A stretch of 64,000 nucleotides of DNA from Penicillus capitatus (taxonomy: Eukaryota; Chlorophyta), in the NCBI GenBank assembly GCA_965649825.1, contig OZ287701.1, positions 1,054,001 through 1,118,000 on the forward strand, in the 5' to 3' direction. The notes below the pieces were generated by a model that saw only the letters and a list, made by a program, of their open reading frames with translations, had not been told where the DNA came from and did no database searches. The position numbers were made by a program, and so were the translations under genes. Below, in pieces: positions 11,501 through 22,674 of this stretch. The first letter of the stretch is position 1. Each line of letters opens with the position of its first letter.

Positions 11501-13586
11501 CACTCGAGCCACTAGGTCTTCGCAGTCGAAAGTGTGCTTGCTTTCGGGGAAGCATATCTGCGATACCGCTTCTTCGAGTCTTGTCCACTTCTGTCCGTTG
11601 TGCCATGCACTGTTGAGATGACTCGCAGCCACAGCGTAAACGGCGTTGAAATCCTGTGCCATTGCTCCCAATGCCCATCTGTGTGCAATGACTCTTGCGA
11701 CGCACGTCTTTCCCGAGCCGGGGTTTCCGTAGAGAAGCACTCTCTGAACTTCGCTTTCCGGGTCTACGGGTTTGAGAGCTCTTCGTTTGAACAGGTCGTC
11801 TAGAGCAATAGGGTTCTTGACTCCTGTCTTCTCCTCGCGGTGTTCCTTCGCTCGGTTCCCTCCGCGGTTTGAAGATTCTCCCTTCTTTTCTTCCACTCCT
11901 TGGACAGCTCCTTCTGATCCACGTCTCGATTCAGTTTCCCGTACTTCCACGGTTTCGCCAGAAAGGACGACGTGGTGCTTCATGTCCTTGACATGTAGGG
12001 GAGATCCTTCTTCGGTCAAAGAAGTCACCTGCAGGAACAAGACGATCTTATCGACTTGGGTGCGCTTCTCGTTGTAGTACCGTCGCAAAATCATTGTGCA
12101 AGTATCTCTGCCTCAACTCTTCTTGATGTGCATTCATGACAGCAAGTGGAATGTACCCCACGTCTCTGCCAATCCGAGTCAACAATTCTTCGTGTTCCGG
12201 CACGATCCCCTGTAACCTCGCAACTCGAAGCTTGTCTTCTATGCTGTTTCCGTCCAACCATTCCATGAGCGCGTCTCTAGTGGACCCCTCGCAAGATTGA
12301 TGTAATGCTTCGAGTGCTTCCTTGGTCGTTTCGTTGCCTTGGCCAGTATAGCGGTGCACGTCGTATATGACATCAAAGAGTGCCATCAAGATGTCGTCAT
12401 CGTCGATCCATCCTTCACTGACGGCTTGCTGCGTTGCCAGATCCGACAACATGATCGTTGCTTCTCTGCGAGTGCTCTCCGATGATCCTTCGATTGCTAG
12501 CATGCCCAACTCGTCAATGATTCCAAATCTCAGCGCCTTTAACTCTTCGCCATTTTCTATCTTTCGTTGATTCTCTATTGCGCTACTGTGCGCAGACTCG
12601 AAGGCAGCAAGGTTAATTTCGTCCTTCGTTGCTTTCAGCCTTGCCGCCATCAGATCCCATAGCGAGTCGAACCAAGGTCTCTTCGACATTTTCGACATTT
12701 CGACAAAAGAGACCTGATTTCTTTCGCTGGAATCCTCAGGGGTCGTCGGATCGATGTCGCCTCTTGCCCGATTTCTAAGAGGATGAAAAACACGCACGAG
12801 TCCACGAACGACATATTGTTTTGTTTGTGAAACTATTCGTGGAGTAGTGTCGCCTTTAAGGCGTTTGACTGCTTGACGAAGAACTCGGAAATGCATGTCC
12901 ACAGAGTACAACTCGCAGGAGAGTTTCATGGTTCTCTCTTTCTCTGCAATGGTTCTACTCAACGCTTGCTTCTCTTCTTTGCGAATCTCGTTTTGATTAA
13001 CGGTATTGAGCAGAAAAAACGTTTGTTGAAGTGTGACAAAGGTCCCTCTGTGCTCCGAGAAGTTCTCTCTGTTAAGGTTCGGTGTCGCAGATAGACTTCC
13101 CAAAAGCTTCTTTGCTACGACTATCAGCTGCTTAGCGCCACCGTACACAGACGGATTGGTGTGCACAAGTGCCCTGTGGAGGGCGGCGGCGAAGTTCGGT
13201 TTCAGGAATTCCTCTTCGGATATGGAGGAACAAAGGTCGTGAATCAGATTTTGTATAATGGCTTTCTCGTTTTCGGAACTTGGGGCGATGTCGGCCAGTT
13301 CTGCGTACTCGAGGACAGCCTGCGGCACGAGACAATCTTCCCTTCGTTCGTGATACTTGCGCAACCATCCCAGGATGACTGCGCGTTCGTCTTCATCCGT
13401 GACCGCGTTGCACGCTGCAACCAACGACTCGGTGCTGTCGATGCTGTATCTCCTCACGACAGCACGCAGAAGGATTCGATTATAACGTTCTTCAGTCTTC
13501 ACATCTTGGGTTGTGAGCTGACCACCAGTTTCCGACGCGGATGGCCGAACGCCACTGGGTCCTTCGTCAGGAGCTCGGGCTTGCAT
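5534..13586 (-). CDS. Giant NACHT-HEAT repeat protein, copy A (NLR-like)
   Basis: Two exons: 13586-12081 (502 codons) and 12028-5534. A 52-nt GT-AG intron at 12029-12080 (donor GTACTA, acceptor CCTGCAG) joins them in phase 0 and skips the stop that ends the first frame; predicted length 2666 aa. The ATG at 13586 is the one shared with copy B (MQARAPDEGPSGVRPSAS). Residues 1-502 are a helical region of unknown fold. The NACHT NTPase follows, with Walker A GNPGSGKT at about 603-610 and Walker B LVMVDGLDE at about 688-696. FPHESFQQYFAARY marks the end of the NACHT helical region. From about residue 1100 come some 34 HEAT repeats of 37 aa (HAGEALPTLAKLCGDEDSDV...), then degenerate repeats and a 150-aa tail. 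Such proteins are ATP-switched receptors in animals, fungi and bacteria; the ligand here is unknown. The sensor position reads FLFRPYN, where copy B has FLSRPYN. Confidence 0.85.
6420..10200 (-). repeat. HEAT-repeat-encoding 111-bp tandem array, copy A
   Basis: About 34 units of 111 bp, each one 37-aa HEAT helix pair. Within it, 9249-9914 holds three consecutive, apparently identical 222-bp units (each two HEAT repeats, one with KWFNDKSPDMRQVALTAIG), a sign of recent unequal exchange or slippage. Exon 2 of copy A is 816 nt longer than that of copy B: seven repeats (777 nt) plus 39 nt of other small differences, mostly linker. The high GC of the array opens long spurious frames on the opposite strand. 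Confidence 0.85.
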
Positions 13587-13599
13587 GTTTGCTTGCGTT

Positions 13600-13654
13600 C
13601 TACAAGACAAAACGTCTTCGCTTGTCGTTCAGCGAAACGGACAAATTCACTTAC
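13600..13654 (-). other. 5'-UTR intron of NACHT-HEAT copy A
   Basis: On the minus strand, donor GTAAGTGAATTTG and acceptor TTTTGTCTTGTAG, 55 nt, ending 13 nt before the start ATG at 13586. Copy B has the same arrangement (37899-37954; GTAAGTTG...CCTGCAG). Upstream frames do not continue in phase into the protein, so this is called as an untranslated-leader intron. It supports the shared start codon. Confidence 0.65.
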
Positions 13655-14930
13655 CGTCGTAAACAGTTCGCAACAAAGTTCGCAGTAGAGAAAGATGCGC
13701 TCGACGTTGTCGTTGACGTTAGAACCAAGTGAATAGATTGATTTGACCGACGCATCTGCCAGAAGAACAGATCCCATCCACAGATGCGGTATCGAGGGGG
13801 ACAGAACTTGTTATTACTGCCGAACGTCCTTGTCTGTGACTGCAACGTTTCTGCAGAAAATCTCCGAAGACGTCACAGAGAGACAGACATCTCAGCACAC
13901 GAGCGTGCTTAGTGCTTAGTAGGCTGAACTTAAGTTAGCATAGTCAAGCAGCAGCCGACTGTATTTCATCAACACTGCCACGATCATTTAGAGTCGTGCG
14001 AAAGGTAATGATCGGCACAGCATACCAGTCAAGGCGATTAAGGCAATGAAGAATCATTGCAGTTGAGAGATAGGGGACGGGAAGGAAAAATCAATGCTCC
14101 AAACCGTGATTATCCGAGATCCTTCAGTATGCTAATCTCACACCGTCAACCAGGACCTTCATCTAGGATCCTCGCCGGCATCGACCCGCGTATTCACTCA
14201 GTGTTCTGGTTCTCGATATCTTCGAACTCTTCGTCAGCTGCAGAGTGGGTCTTCCGAAGTCCAATGAATCCGGCGTGCCGAAGATGGAATCCAATCCAAC
14301 AGCATCCTGCCGCGCCTGCGACAGACGGGCTCCAGTCCAAGGCACACAGCAATTCAGTGAAGCAGACTCCGAATCCAAGCAGCATCTCTGCTGATCGAGC
14401 AAGACATCTTCACTTCTCTTCCGTCTTCAATCCTCTGTACAGGCACATTGTTCCGAATAGGTCAGTGCTGCGTCGTGCTGCGCATACAGGAATCGTGAAG
14501 CAGTTTGATGAGAAGACGACGACCCTTCGCCTCCACGACGACCTCGCGTCCTCCTTCAGCTCCTCGGCGGGAGCATCATTCGAATAATGGGCGAATGTGG
14601 AAGAAGTATCGTATGGCTTCCGTATCTGCGAATCCTCGGTCACAGATGAAAGCCGTCGTCAATCTCAGGTGGCCTTTTGCTAGTCTACGAGCTCTCCATG
14701 TCGGCAGGGTGCCGTTATGAAGGCCAGAGACGTCGATAGATTCTTCTCGTCCTTCGAACGAATCACCACCCGGCCACTGAAGTTCACTCCTTTGGACGCA
14801 TTTGTGCGGTCGATGCACGCGATCCCGCTTTCTGCTGTGCACTTAGTCATTGCAGAGATGTGTGGAGATTCGAGCGACACGGAGAGATCTGCAAGGCGCA
14901 CGTGATGTGCAAGACAGGGCACTGCAGCAT
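13655..14930. other. 5' flank of NACHT-HEAT copy A
   Basis: Presumed promoter and leader. It aligns with 37955-39231 in unit B but with many more substitutions and indels than the flanking blocks. A minus-strand frame at 14194-14385 starts MLLGFGVCFTELL and holds two hydrophobic stretches; the same place in unit B has stops. It could be a relic membrane segment, possibly the 3' end of the neighbouring PMP pseudogene. No gene is called. Confidence 0.35.
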
Positions 14931-15536
14931 TATCGCACTGCTGTTCTTGTTCGGACGTTTTAAGATTCTGTCGAGGAAGTCTCTGACAGAATCTCCGATT
15001 GCCTAGACAGAAGAGCAATCTGATGTCTCACTGTCTTCGGAAAAACCGCCAAGTCGCTCTCCGTAAGTCAAACCATCACTGTTCCGTCGACGTTTTCTGT
15101 CTCTAGAGAAACAGCGTCTGTCCCAATGTCCTGTGATCTGTCTTCGCTGGCAGACTAGAGTGGCGACAGTGGTGGCGATGTGGGATGTGCAGAAATGGGC
15201 TCACATATACGATGTTGTTCGTTACGGTAAGACAGAAATGGTCTTGGGAATTCCTTCTGGCGATGTCTTTTGTCTCTATCTCGCTGTAAACACCCGCGAA
15301 GGTTGATGGAAGCCACACACAAACCGCCGCCGCAGGTTCCGGCCGAGTTCTAGGTTACGTTAACACCACGCAACCTTATATGACGACAGGCACGATTTGG
15401 GGGCACTGTAGAAAGACAACGAGATTCCAGCAAGTACACTCAGACTCTCTGGCTGTCTTCGAGGTAGATACTGTCCAGTGAACTCTGTCAGTAAACGTCA
15501 TGTCCACAAGAACAGTTTCTCCAACGAGCGGCACGT

Positions 15537-17728
15537 CTATCGAGATCTTGATCTCATTCGGATCTGTTCACACAATCCACGTCTGCTATTCTTCAATGCA
15601 AGTAAGAGGCCACCTCCCTTTCGCTGGCGGCGATCCTCGATGTGCACCAGGTAGCCATCGCTTCGCCTTCTCATGTCCAGGCACTCACGAACGAGAGGAT
15701 CGTCGTCCTGTTTCGATCTTCCAGACTGAGTGCTCGGTTGTGCTTCAGCTCCCAACACTTGATCTGAAAAGTCCAGAAGAATGCTGCAAGAGACGCGATA
15801 GTATGGCACGTACAAGAATGGATTAAGACAACTCGCGTTCGGAGCTGCTATGGACAGCACCACCGACAAGAACCGTGCGTGTTGTCTGCATAGCGGAAAC
15901 AAAATTCCAAGGTCTCCTGGATATCGTGCAACAGCGGCTTTCGATTCCTCCACCGTTCCTGAAGGACACCGCGCCTCCAATGGGCGCGATGGTACGTTGA
16001 AAGCAGATGCTACAATTCCATCCGGCGGACAGAACTCTTTTGAAGGACATGGCACCGCCGGTACTCGATGCCAAATTCTCGGCTAAACTGATTCCAGAAG
16101 AGTCGAGAACCCGCAGGCTACCTGTCATACAGCAGATGTATGTTGTACGATGTCAGCATACACAACAGACACATCTCACCACATTGAAGACAGGCGATCG
16201 CGCCTGCCGTCATGAGAGCGATGTTGGATCAAAAATGGACAATGTTTGGAGAGATCTCGGATGTCTCAAAGTGGCTCCCTTTTTCGAGTGCCAGCAACCA
16301 CTAATGCGAGAACGATTGATTTGGAAGAGGATATTCTCTATGGTCACACGTGCTCTTCGAAACGCCCCTGCTCCGCCGATGTTCTCTCTACATTTGTCAA
16401 CAAATTGACTGTCGCTGAAACCACGAGGCTCTCTTCCGCCGAAATGCACCACTCGTTCGCGCTTGGTCGTAACGCAGGGAACCACTGTTGAGCTTCACTC
16501 TCTGGCTGGTCGAGAGTATGCCCCTCCCTTTTCGCCAGCTCTGTTGTCCGTGAATCGGCAATCATTCAAGGTCACTCCTCCGATGTTGTAGAGAGCACCT
16601 CCGTCTCCATCAGCGCTGTTGTTTGCAAAGAGGCAATGTTCGAACAAGCAATCGATCACTTGGATTGCGCCTACCCTCTCCGTGGCCTTGTTGTTTACCG
16701 TACTGCAGTTCATGAAGACCGCCCTGTTGTAGGCATAAAAAGACTCTCGCCCTGTTGTTCGCAAGGTGACAGTTGCTGAAAGTGACGTCTTCCTTCACTT
16801 TTCCTGCTCCGTTCTCGGCCGTCGATCGCGTTACTCTCCAGCTGACAATCGCCGAGATTAGTGAGCCCCTTCACGAAAATGCCTCCTTCTTCGTGGTCTG
16901 CGCGATTCTCAGCAACGCAGCAGTATCTGAAGGTCACGTTCCCTTCCACTATGACAACTCGATCCCATTCGGCGGGGTTCTTCGTGATGCTGCCGTCTAC
17001 GAAGATCGTCTTTCCTTCCACATGAACAGTCAGTGCCTTTTTGCCAGGCAATGTTGTCGCCGATGCCGCAGTCAAGGAACGCCACGTGTTCGTTGACGAA
17101 GGCACCGCCGTTATCCATTGCAGCCTTGTTCTTCCTGACACTGCAGTCTTAGAGGATAGCGGTCCCACTGACAAAAAACGCACCGCCCATGAACCCAACG
17201 ACGACGTCCTTCAGCGCAATTCCCGGGAAGAATGTCGATACGGAGCATCCGGTACTTAACCAGCGGAGCCCGACAGACGAACAAACTCCGGAGCGATCAT
17301 CCAAACTTGTTGTCTTCTCCATTCGAGGATGCATATAGAAAACCCTAAACACCGACAGGAAGGAAATGTTATCAATCAAGCATCACAGATAATGCGAATA
17401 TGAGTACCGTCCACGATTGTATGTACAGTTTTAATCTGTGTGTCCAAGACAGCTCTTCGTCAAAATGGGGCCATACTACACAACAGGTTTCGACGTTGCC
17501 CAGGTGAACCGTTAGCTCTTCGCAGAATGCATAAAGCGGCAGAGATAGATGTCGATCATAGGGATCCTTGTACGATCTACCTGAGTGTCAGGCGATATCC
17601 TTCTATAACGAACGCTCTCCTCGAGTAGACACAATAGACCTGTGGATCTCAACAGATTCGGACAGAGACGGACTGAGGAAGTGCAAGACGAGAACGGGAA
17701 TGTATAGCAACAGCAGCTCGATTTCCAT
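15537..17728 (-). pseudogene. PMP-repeat (beta-helix) surface protein pseudogene, unit A
   Basis: A good signal peptide begins at 17728 (MEIELLLLYIPVLVLHFLSP). Downstream, fragments of a polymorphic-membrane-protein-type beta-helix follow in several frames: MGGAFFVSG, MDNGGAFVNEHVAFLDC, CCVAENRADHEEGGIF, GGALYNIGGVTLNDCRFTDN, and GGAMSF/GGAVSF near 15.9-16.1 kb. GGA(I/L/V/F) and FxxN-like motifs are the family hallmark. A TAA interrupts the frame at 17149-17151, and at least three frame changes follow that no GT-AG intron explains well. The intact relative at 44.2-48.9 kb indicates the original product was a secreted or membrane-anchored surface protein. Confidence 0.65.
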
Positions 17729-18399
17729 GACTTCAGTAACGCTCAAACTCCTTCCAACGCTCAGGTCGCTGCAAAAGTGAGATCTATAAGTCCATCTCCA
17801 CGAGGTGCTTGAATGGCAAAACTGTTCAGAAATGACATGGCCCATTTTTCTTCCTTGTCACGGATAGAAGGATATTGAAAATTCTTTCTACGTTTTCATC
17901 TGCAAGAAGACTGGGAGTGATGCGCTATCTCCGACACTCCCAGTCCATGCAATGTACAGTTTGATCTTCTTCGTTCTAACGCATTTCTAGCATTTCCATC
18001 CAGGATATTTTTCCACGACTCCATGCCCTTCTGTTTGTTATTTTATGCAAGGAAAAGAACGCCGCTTATTCACATAGATTCTAAAAATCCCAAAGATCTG
18101 TGAAAGAATCATGAACTTCTTTTAGAGATCAGCCTCAAAGACACACATGGTCGCTACCACGGCAAATAGATTCCACGATATCAAACTTCGTCGAAACACT
18201 CGTGAGGTTGTAACGTCGAACACGGTGAACAGCTTGATACAAGAAGAAAAAGCGGAATGTCCTCTCTCTGCAAAGAACAGCAGCAGTCTGCGGATGAGAA
18301 CCATTCATAAGAGCTCGCCAATCAGCAAGACTGCCATCTCTAGTCTGCAAAAAGACATGGCCATTGATCGCATCGGCAAAAAGGTAAGCATATCCACTC
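17729..18399. other. Spacer between PMP pseudogene and RING-like gene, unit A
   Basis: Conserved with 39486-40153 in unit B. Minus-strand frames here (for example SGYAYLFADAINGHVFLQ) follow the stop of the RING-like gene and are not clearly coding. It probably holds the 3' UTR of the RING-like gene and the promoter of the PMP-type gene. Confidence 0.35.
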
Positions 18400-20498
18400 T
18401 CAGAAGATCTTGGCAATCAGTCCTGTGCATTGCTCTAGGCAGATCGGGCATCGACGGCGCATTTGATGGTAAATCTTACGAGCACATTCCTCACAAGCAC
18501 AGATATGCGCCCTAGATGCACAACCCTGATGCCGAATGAAGACAACAGGCAAAAACTGACGTCTCTCCGTGATAGAAACCAGATGTCTGTGGTTTATCTC
18601 TGCACACGACACAGACGGCACCTCGATGAACAAACTGAACACACGCCTAAGTACAACAGTACTGGACGGATGGACATCGCACGCACATTGTCGTCAGTCT
18701 GCGGTGTTCTGAGTGACGGTCGGTGAGCAGGAGGATTGAGGCGCAGTCGTTCAAGCTCCCGACACATCCCGTCAGCACTGACATCTCCGCGATCCAACGG
18801 CCGCACGACGATGGTGCTTCCGGAAACCAGTCCAAACTGTTCACATCCATCTGTCAAATGCCTGTCGATAAGAGACACGGATGTACTTCTGCCACTGTCG
18901 AATTGACAGACAATATCTCCCTTGACGAAGTCTCGGAATCCACGACAAAGAAGGCATAGCCCCGATCTTCCAATTCTTCGCGAAGTTCGTCGACATGAAT
19001 GACACAGAACGAAAAGAGTCGGTCGTCTTCGCCCGCCGAGGCGCTTCCCAGATGTTCCAGCTGATCGAGTCGGGGATCCAGCAGCAAGAAAAAGAGGAGA
19101 ACCGAAGTGCGACGTTGCCCCGACGGCATGTCACCCTCACCGGATTGCAGGTAGAACGTCATGGCACTGTCATCCGGTGCACTGTCTTGGCGACAGAGCT
19201 CACAAAGACGGAAATCGAACTCCTTCAAGTCATCCACATGTACAGCCTTGGGGAGGAAGCCACGTCCGTGAGAACAACGAAACCACATCGTCGATTGCGT
19301 CGGATCCCATCGCGTATCCCTCTCGATCTACATCTGATCATCTCACTGAACATAGAGTGCGATTTCACTGCACCATCTCTTTGATCTTCTTCAACGGCCA
19401 GTGCGGTGGAGAGAGGGCCACTTGGCTTTTCGGTGCATCGAAGATACTGATGGATGCTTTCCCTGCCACGTGTCTCTCGATGTCTTCGTCTGTGAGCACT
19501 TCGATGGCGATCCTCTGTCTATCCACCGAATAGTAATCCACCGTCAGTCTCGTTGATGGCTGCCTGATCGACAGCAGCCGCAGTCCGATGGTCAGACGGC
19601 CGCCGCGGTGATGGGGATCCTCCAAAGCCTTGTAGAATTTGCGGGGCGGAGTAAACAGAAACATAGCTGATCGGTCTCCCATCACTTGCTTGCCTGCAGG
19701 CACAACAACAGATCGACAGAGACTTCCCGGTCACACAGCGCTGTCTTCCGTAATGTTTTTTTTTTCTCCCCCTCGACGATTCAGAGATCGAACAGATACT
19801 CACTTTGCACGCAGCTCGCATTGGGTAGGGATTGAGCGATGAGGAGTGCCTGACATTCCATGTGAACAGGATTCGTGACAGACAGATCCGTGACGGTGAT
19901 CGCGAAGTGAGTGCCAAAGAAGGCACGCAGGTGAACACCCCTAGACAATAACAATCAGACCGCCGCATGAAGGGAGAGATCTCAGCACCATTCTTTTCGA
20001 TGCAAGACGAATCGCTCTGTCCTCACGAACTCGTCCAGCGCTACTGGCATCACGTTCCACTGCGGAGAATCGAGAAACCAATAAGTATCCGAGTCGTGCA
20101 GTGCCAAATCGCACCACGCAGCATGCCTCCGCTTCGCCCTCGTAGACATTGAATGCCTCTTGATGTGACGTGTACACTTGCAGCTGAAACTCGATCTCGA
20201 TGTATCTGCTGTCGTTCAGGTGACCCACAGGTACAGTGTCCCCATAGCGGCCGTTGTACTCAAGAGCACGTGGTCGACCTGCGGGAATCGATGACGGTAA
20301 GGAGAGCCCTTCTGGGGGAGGTGCAAAACCAGGAAGGTGCACGGGAGAGACGATCATCCAGCAGCATTGACGCGAGTCTCCGCTGCCGACAGGACTGCGC
20401 AAGCGCCAGACCGCATGTATGCGTCCGTCTGTCCGGGCCGTTAAACAGGCCGTCCTTCAAAGCATGTCACATCATTCAATGTGTGACATGTCTATGTC
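18400..20498 (-). pseudogene. RING-finger-like protein gene, 5'-truncated copy A
   Basis: Same exons as the copy at 40154-42533 except that the start and first coding block (about 42254-42533 in B) are absent, because the duplication ends at 20498 and LINE sequence begins. The remaining exons are open: a Pro-rich block with NDSRYIEIEFQLQVYTSHQE, a block with FAITVTDLSVTNPVHMEC, a block with KQVMGDRSAMFLFTPPRKFY, a block with FRCSHGRGFLPKAVHVDDL, and the C-terminal HICACEECARKIY...RRCPICLEQ just before TGA. The last 1.1 kb is essentially identical to B. Without the start exon it is probably non-functional unless it uses an internal start. Confidence 0.6.
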
Positions 20499-20593
20499 AC
20501 AATATATCATCGATTGCATCAATCGCGTTTCCTTTTTCAAAAAGCGCGGTTGACGCATATCTCTCAGCACTCACGTACCACTTCTAAAACTCA

Positions 20594-22674
20594 ATGTCAG
20601 CAAAGCCCCCCGACCAAACCCGACCTGGCGAAGACTCCCTCGGTCGATTTGCGAACAACGCCGACCACTCGTCGCAGTATCGAGTATACCTCCGAGCACG
20701 CCTTCACTATCTGCCCTTTCTCAGCAACGTCGCGCTAGCCAATGTCCTGGAAAAGACCTGCCAGATTGATCCGAGCACTCTTTCCCGTGGTGCACAAGAA
20801 GAATCCGTCCGCGCCTACGCTAATGAGACACACCTACGCTTAATTGACGAAGATTGGCAATTACGCCTGAGTCGAGCGCAATCAGACCAAGAGAAGGCAG
20901 TGATTCTACACGAAACAACTTCCGCTCCGCCGTTCCAAAACGAAGAAGTTCTAAAACGCAAAACGCCAGTAGAATGGGGTGACGAGACGCTAGAATCCTT
21001 GGTTACGCACCCGACACGCAGGCAGCCCTCAATGTTGCGCCCGGCGACGCCACCAGTCTGTGAACGTCGACCCGAGGGCCGAGTCCGGACCGGATGGCGA
21101 GCCGCGCAGGGAAACTCTGTCGGCAATGGCTATTTACATAGCTAGACAGATACAGCACGGTAGCTCCGTTTAAATACCCCGGATTAGGAGGGTCACATCA
21201 TTACGTAAGGCATATCGTCACACCTCTGTCACACGTCTCGTCCTGCGCTCCAATGATGTTCTGCTAGCGTGGCGCCACAGGGACGGTTGGCGCGCCAGCA
21301 GCGACTCCTCGACAGATGACTCGAGGCAGAACCAGTGACCCTTCACACAGTCACGAAGACTGACCTTCCAGTGAAAGGCTTTCCCGCGGTCCTTCAACAA
21401 ATCAGTAACGAGCTGGAAAAAGACGACACGCTAAAGACTCAATTAGTGGGTCTCCTTCAGAACCTATTATCCGGAGTCCAACCACCGAAAAAACTGTTGC
21501 AGGAAACCTTGAACGTGCTCACCTCATCGAAGAACAGTATGAATGGTCTTAAACTGGGGCTCGATCTTAGTATCGAGACCATGAAAGCACACGGCACTCC
21601 AAGCGTCCAGAGTTCTCTACCTCCGAGAGCACGCGAAAACCCCAGACCATCTTACGCCAGTATTGCAAGAGCACATGTTCCCGAACCAGTTCGAGCTCCT
21701 CCTCGACGACCGACTGCGAGAAATGAACTGGCTGCCATGCGTCATGCAATCAGAGACGACGCCAGATCAGTGAAACTGCGATCAGTTAAAGCGGACGGCG
21801 CCCGTCCACCTGGAATAATTGCCAACGCAATCGCGAAGCTTATAGATGTCAGCATACCCACGAATAAGATAGTGGAGGATGTGCGATGCGATTCGCGAGG
21901 TACCACATATGTCCAACTATTCACAGAGGGTTTTGAGACAAGACTGAAGGCACTGCTTAATAAAACCGACTCAAACCAGGTAATCGACCTTGGTGACGCA
22001 GGGTACTATACTATGAGCGAACCTACTAAATGCGAAGTAGCGGGTATGGCTCCTATTGTCCTATCAGGAGTCAAGTCGTCGCACAGCCCAGCCCAGCCCA
22101 GATAGCAACAGAAATCTGGGAAATGAACGCGACGAGATGGGGCCTTAGCAACGAACGGTGCGCACAGCACATCGCTGGTATCTCCCGCCTATATCGTCGA
22201 GTCAGACCACGAGACGGAGAAGACAAATCACCTAATCCAACCTGGGTACCTTCAAAGAGCATCAAAATGTTTGTTTCTAGAGACCTCCTTCGAGCCATGG
22301 CCACCCCCGAAGAAAGATACCTGATTCGCTACGAGTATGAATTCCTAGAGGGCCGCCCGTTCAACAAACCACTTCGAGTCTGCGAAAACTGCGGTACCTT
22401 GGCGGAACACGACGCCAGAGCATGTCGCCGGCCTCCACGGTGCAACATTTGTCACGGAAACCACCGATCAGCTGACTGCAAGAGGAACATTCCCTTTGCC
22501 CCTCCTATGCCCTCTGGATCTGTTCGAGATACTCCCAGGAGCAAAGCTAGATCCCCCCTACTGACCAAGACCTCGGATGAGAGAAGAGAAGCCTTGGTAC
22601 ATGACACGCCCTCCGACTACGGCAGACATAACACAGATGATATGTGCATTGACTCGAAGCCCCAAGATGAATGA
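20594..22674 (+). pseudogene. LINE ORF1 (gag-like, zinc-knuckle), disrupted
   Basis: Opens with ATG at 20594 (MSAKPPDQTRPGED), stops at 21145, and resumes in the same frame from about 21335 to 22105. It then shifts frame within the GCCCAGCCCAG repeat near 22080-22095 and runs on to 22674. The last part has two Cys/His knuckles, CENCGTLAEHDARAC and CNICHGNHRSADC, spaced CX2CX3-5HX4C as in LINE ORF1 nucleic-acid chaperones. The stop overlaps the ORF2 start (GATGAATGA). The protein would bind element RNA in the cytoplasmic ribonucleoprotein. Confidence 0.75.

Larger units (their letters stand above)
1833..20498. repeat. Segmental duplication, unit A (18.7 kb)
   Basis: Colinear with 27107-42253. 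The shared sequence starts at AAGAAAATCTTGG (1833; 27107) and ends at CATGTCTATGTC (20498; 42253). Unit A carries three segments missing from B: a solo LTR (4739-5078), a 182-bp insertion (3521-3702) and 2.5 kb of a PMP-type pseudogene (about 14931-17474), plus seven extra HEAT repeats. Its right edge cuts off the first exon of the RING-like gene and meets the LINE. B continues into unique sequence containing that exon, so B holds the original right side. Confidence 0.9.

Noticed and set aside
12029-12110. Separate gene starting at ATG 12094 (MILRRYY...) for the NACHT protein
   Set aside because: The first 22 codons lie largely inside the intron shared by both copies; splicing gives one continuous protein.
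13499-13777. 92-codon minus-strand frame with MGSVLLADASVKS upstream of NACHT-HEAT A
   Set aside because: Runs across the probable 5'-UTR intron, does not join the main frame in phase, and copy B lacks its ATG.
14057-14587. 176-codon plus-strand frame in the 5' flank of copy A
   Set aside because: Not preserved as one frame in unit B despite clear DNA alignment; no domain.
15537-17728. Intact multi-exon PMP gene
   Set aside because: In-frame TAA at 17149 and several frame changes without usable splice sites; the unit B copy is deleted.
20499-20593. LINE target-site duplication at the A/B junction
   Set aside because: Compared the left flank (CATGTCTATGTC) with the right flank (AAGAAAATCTTGG); no shared direct repeat.
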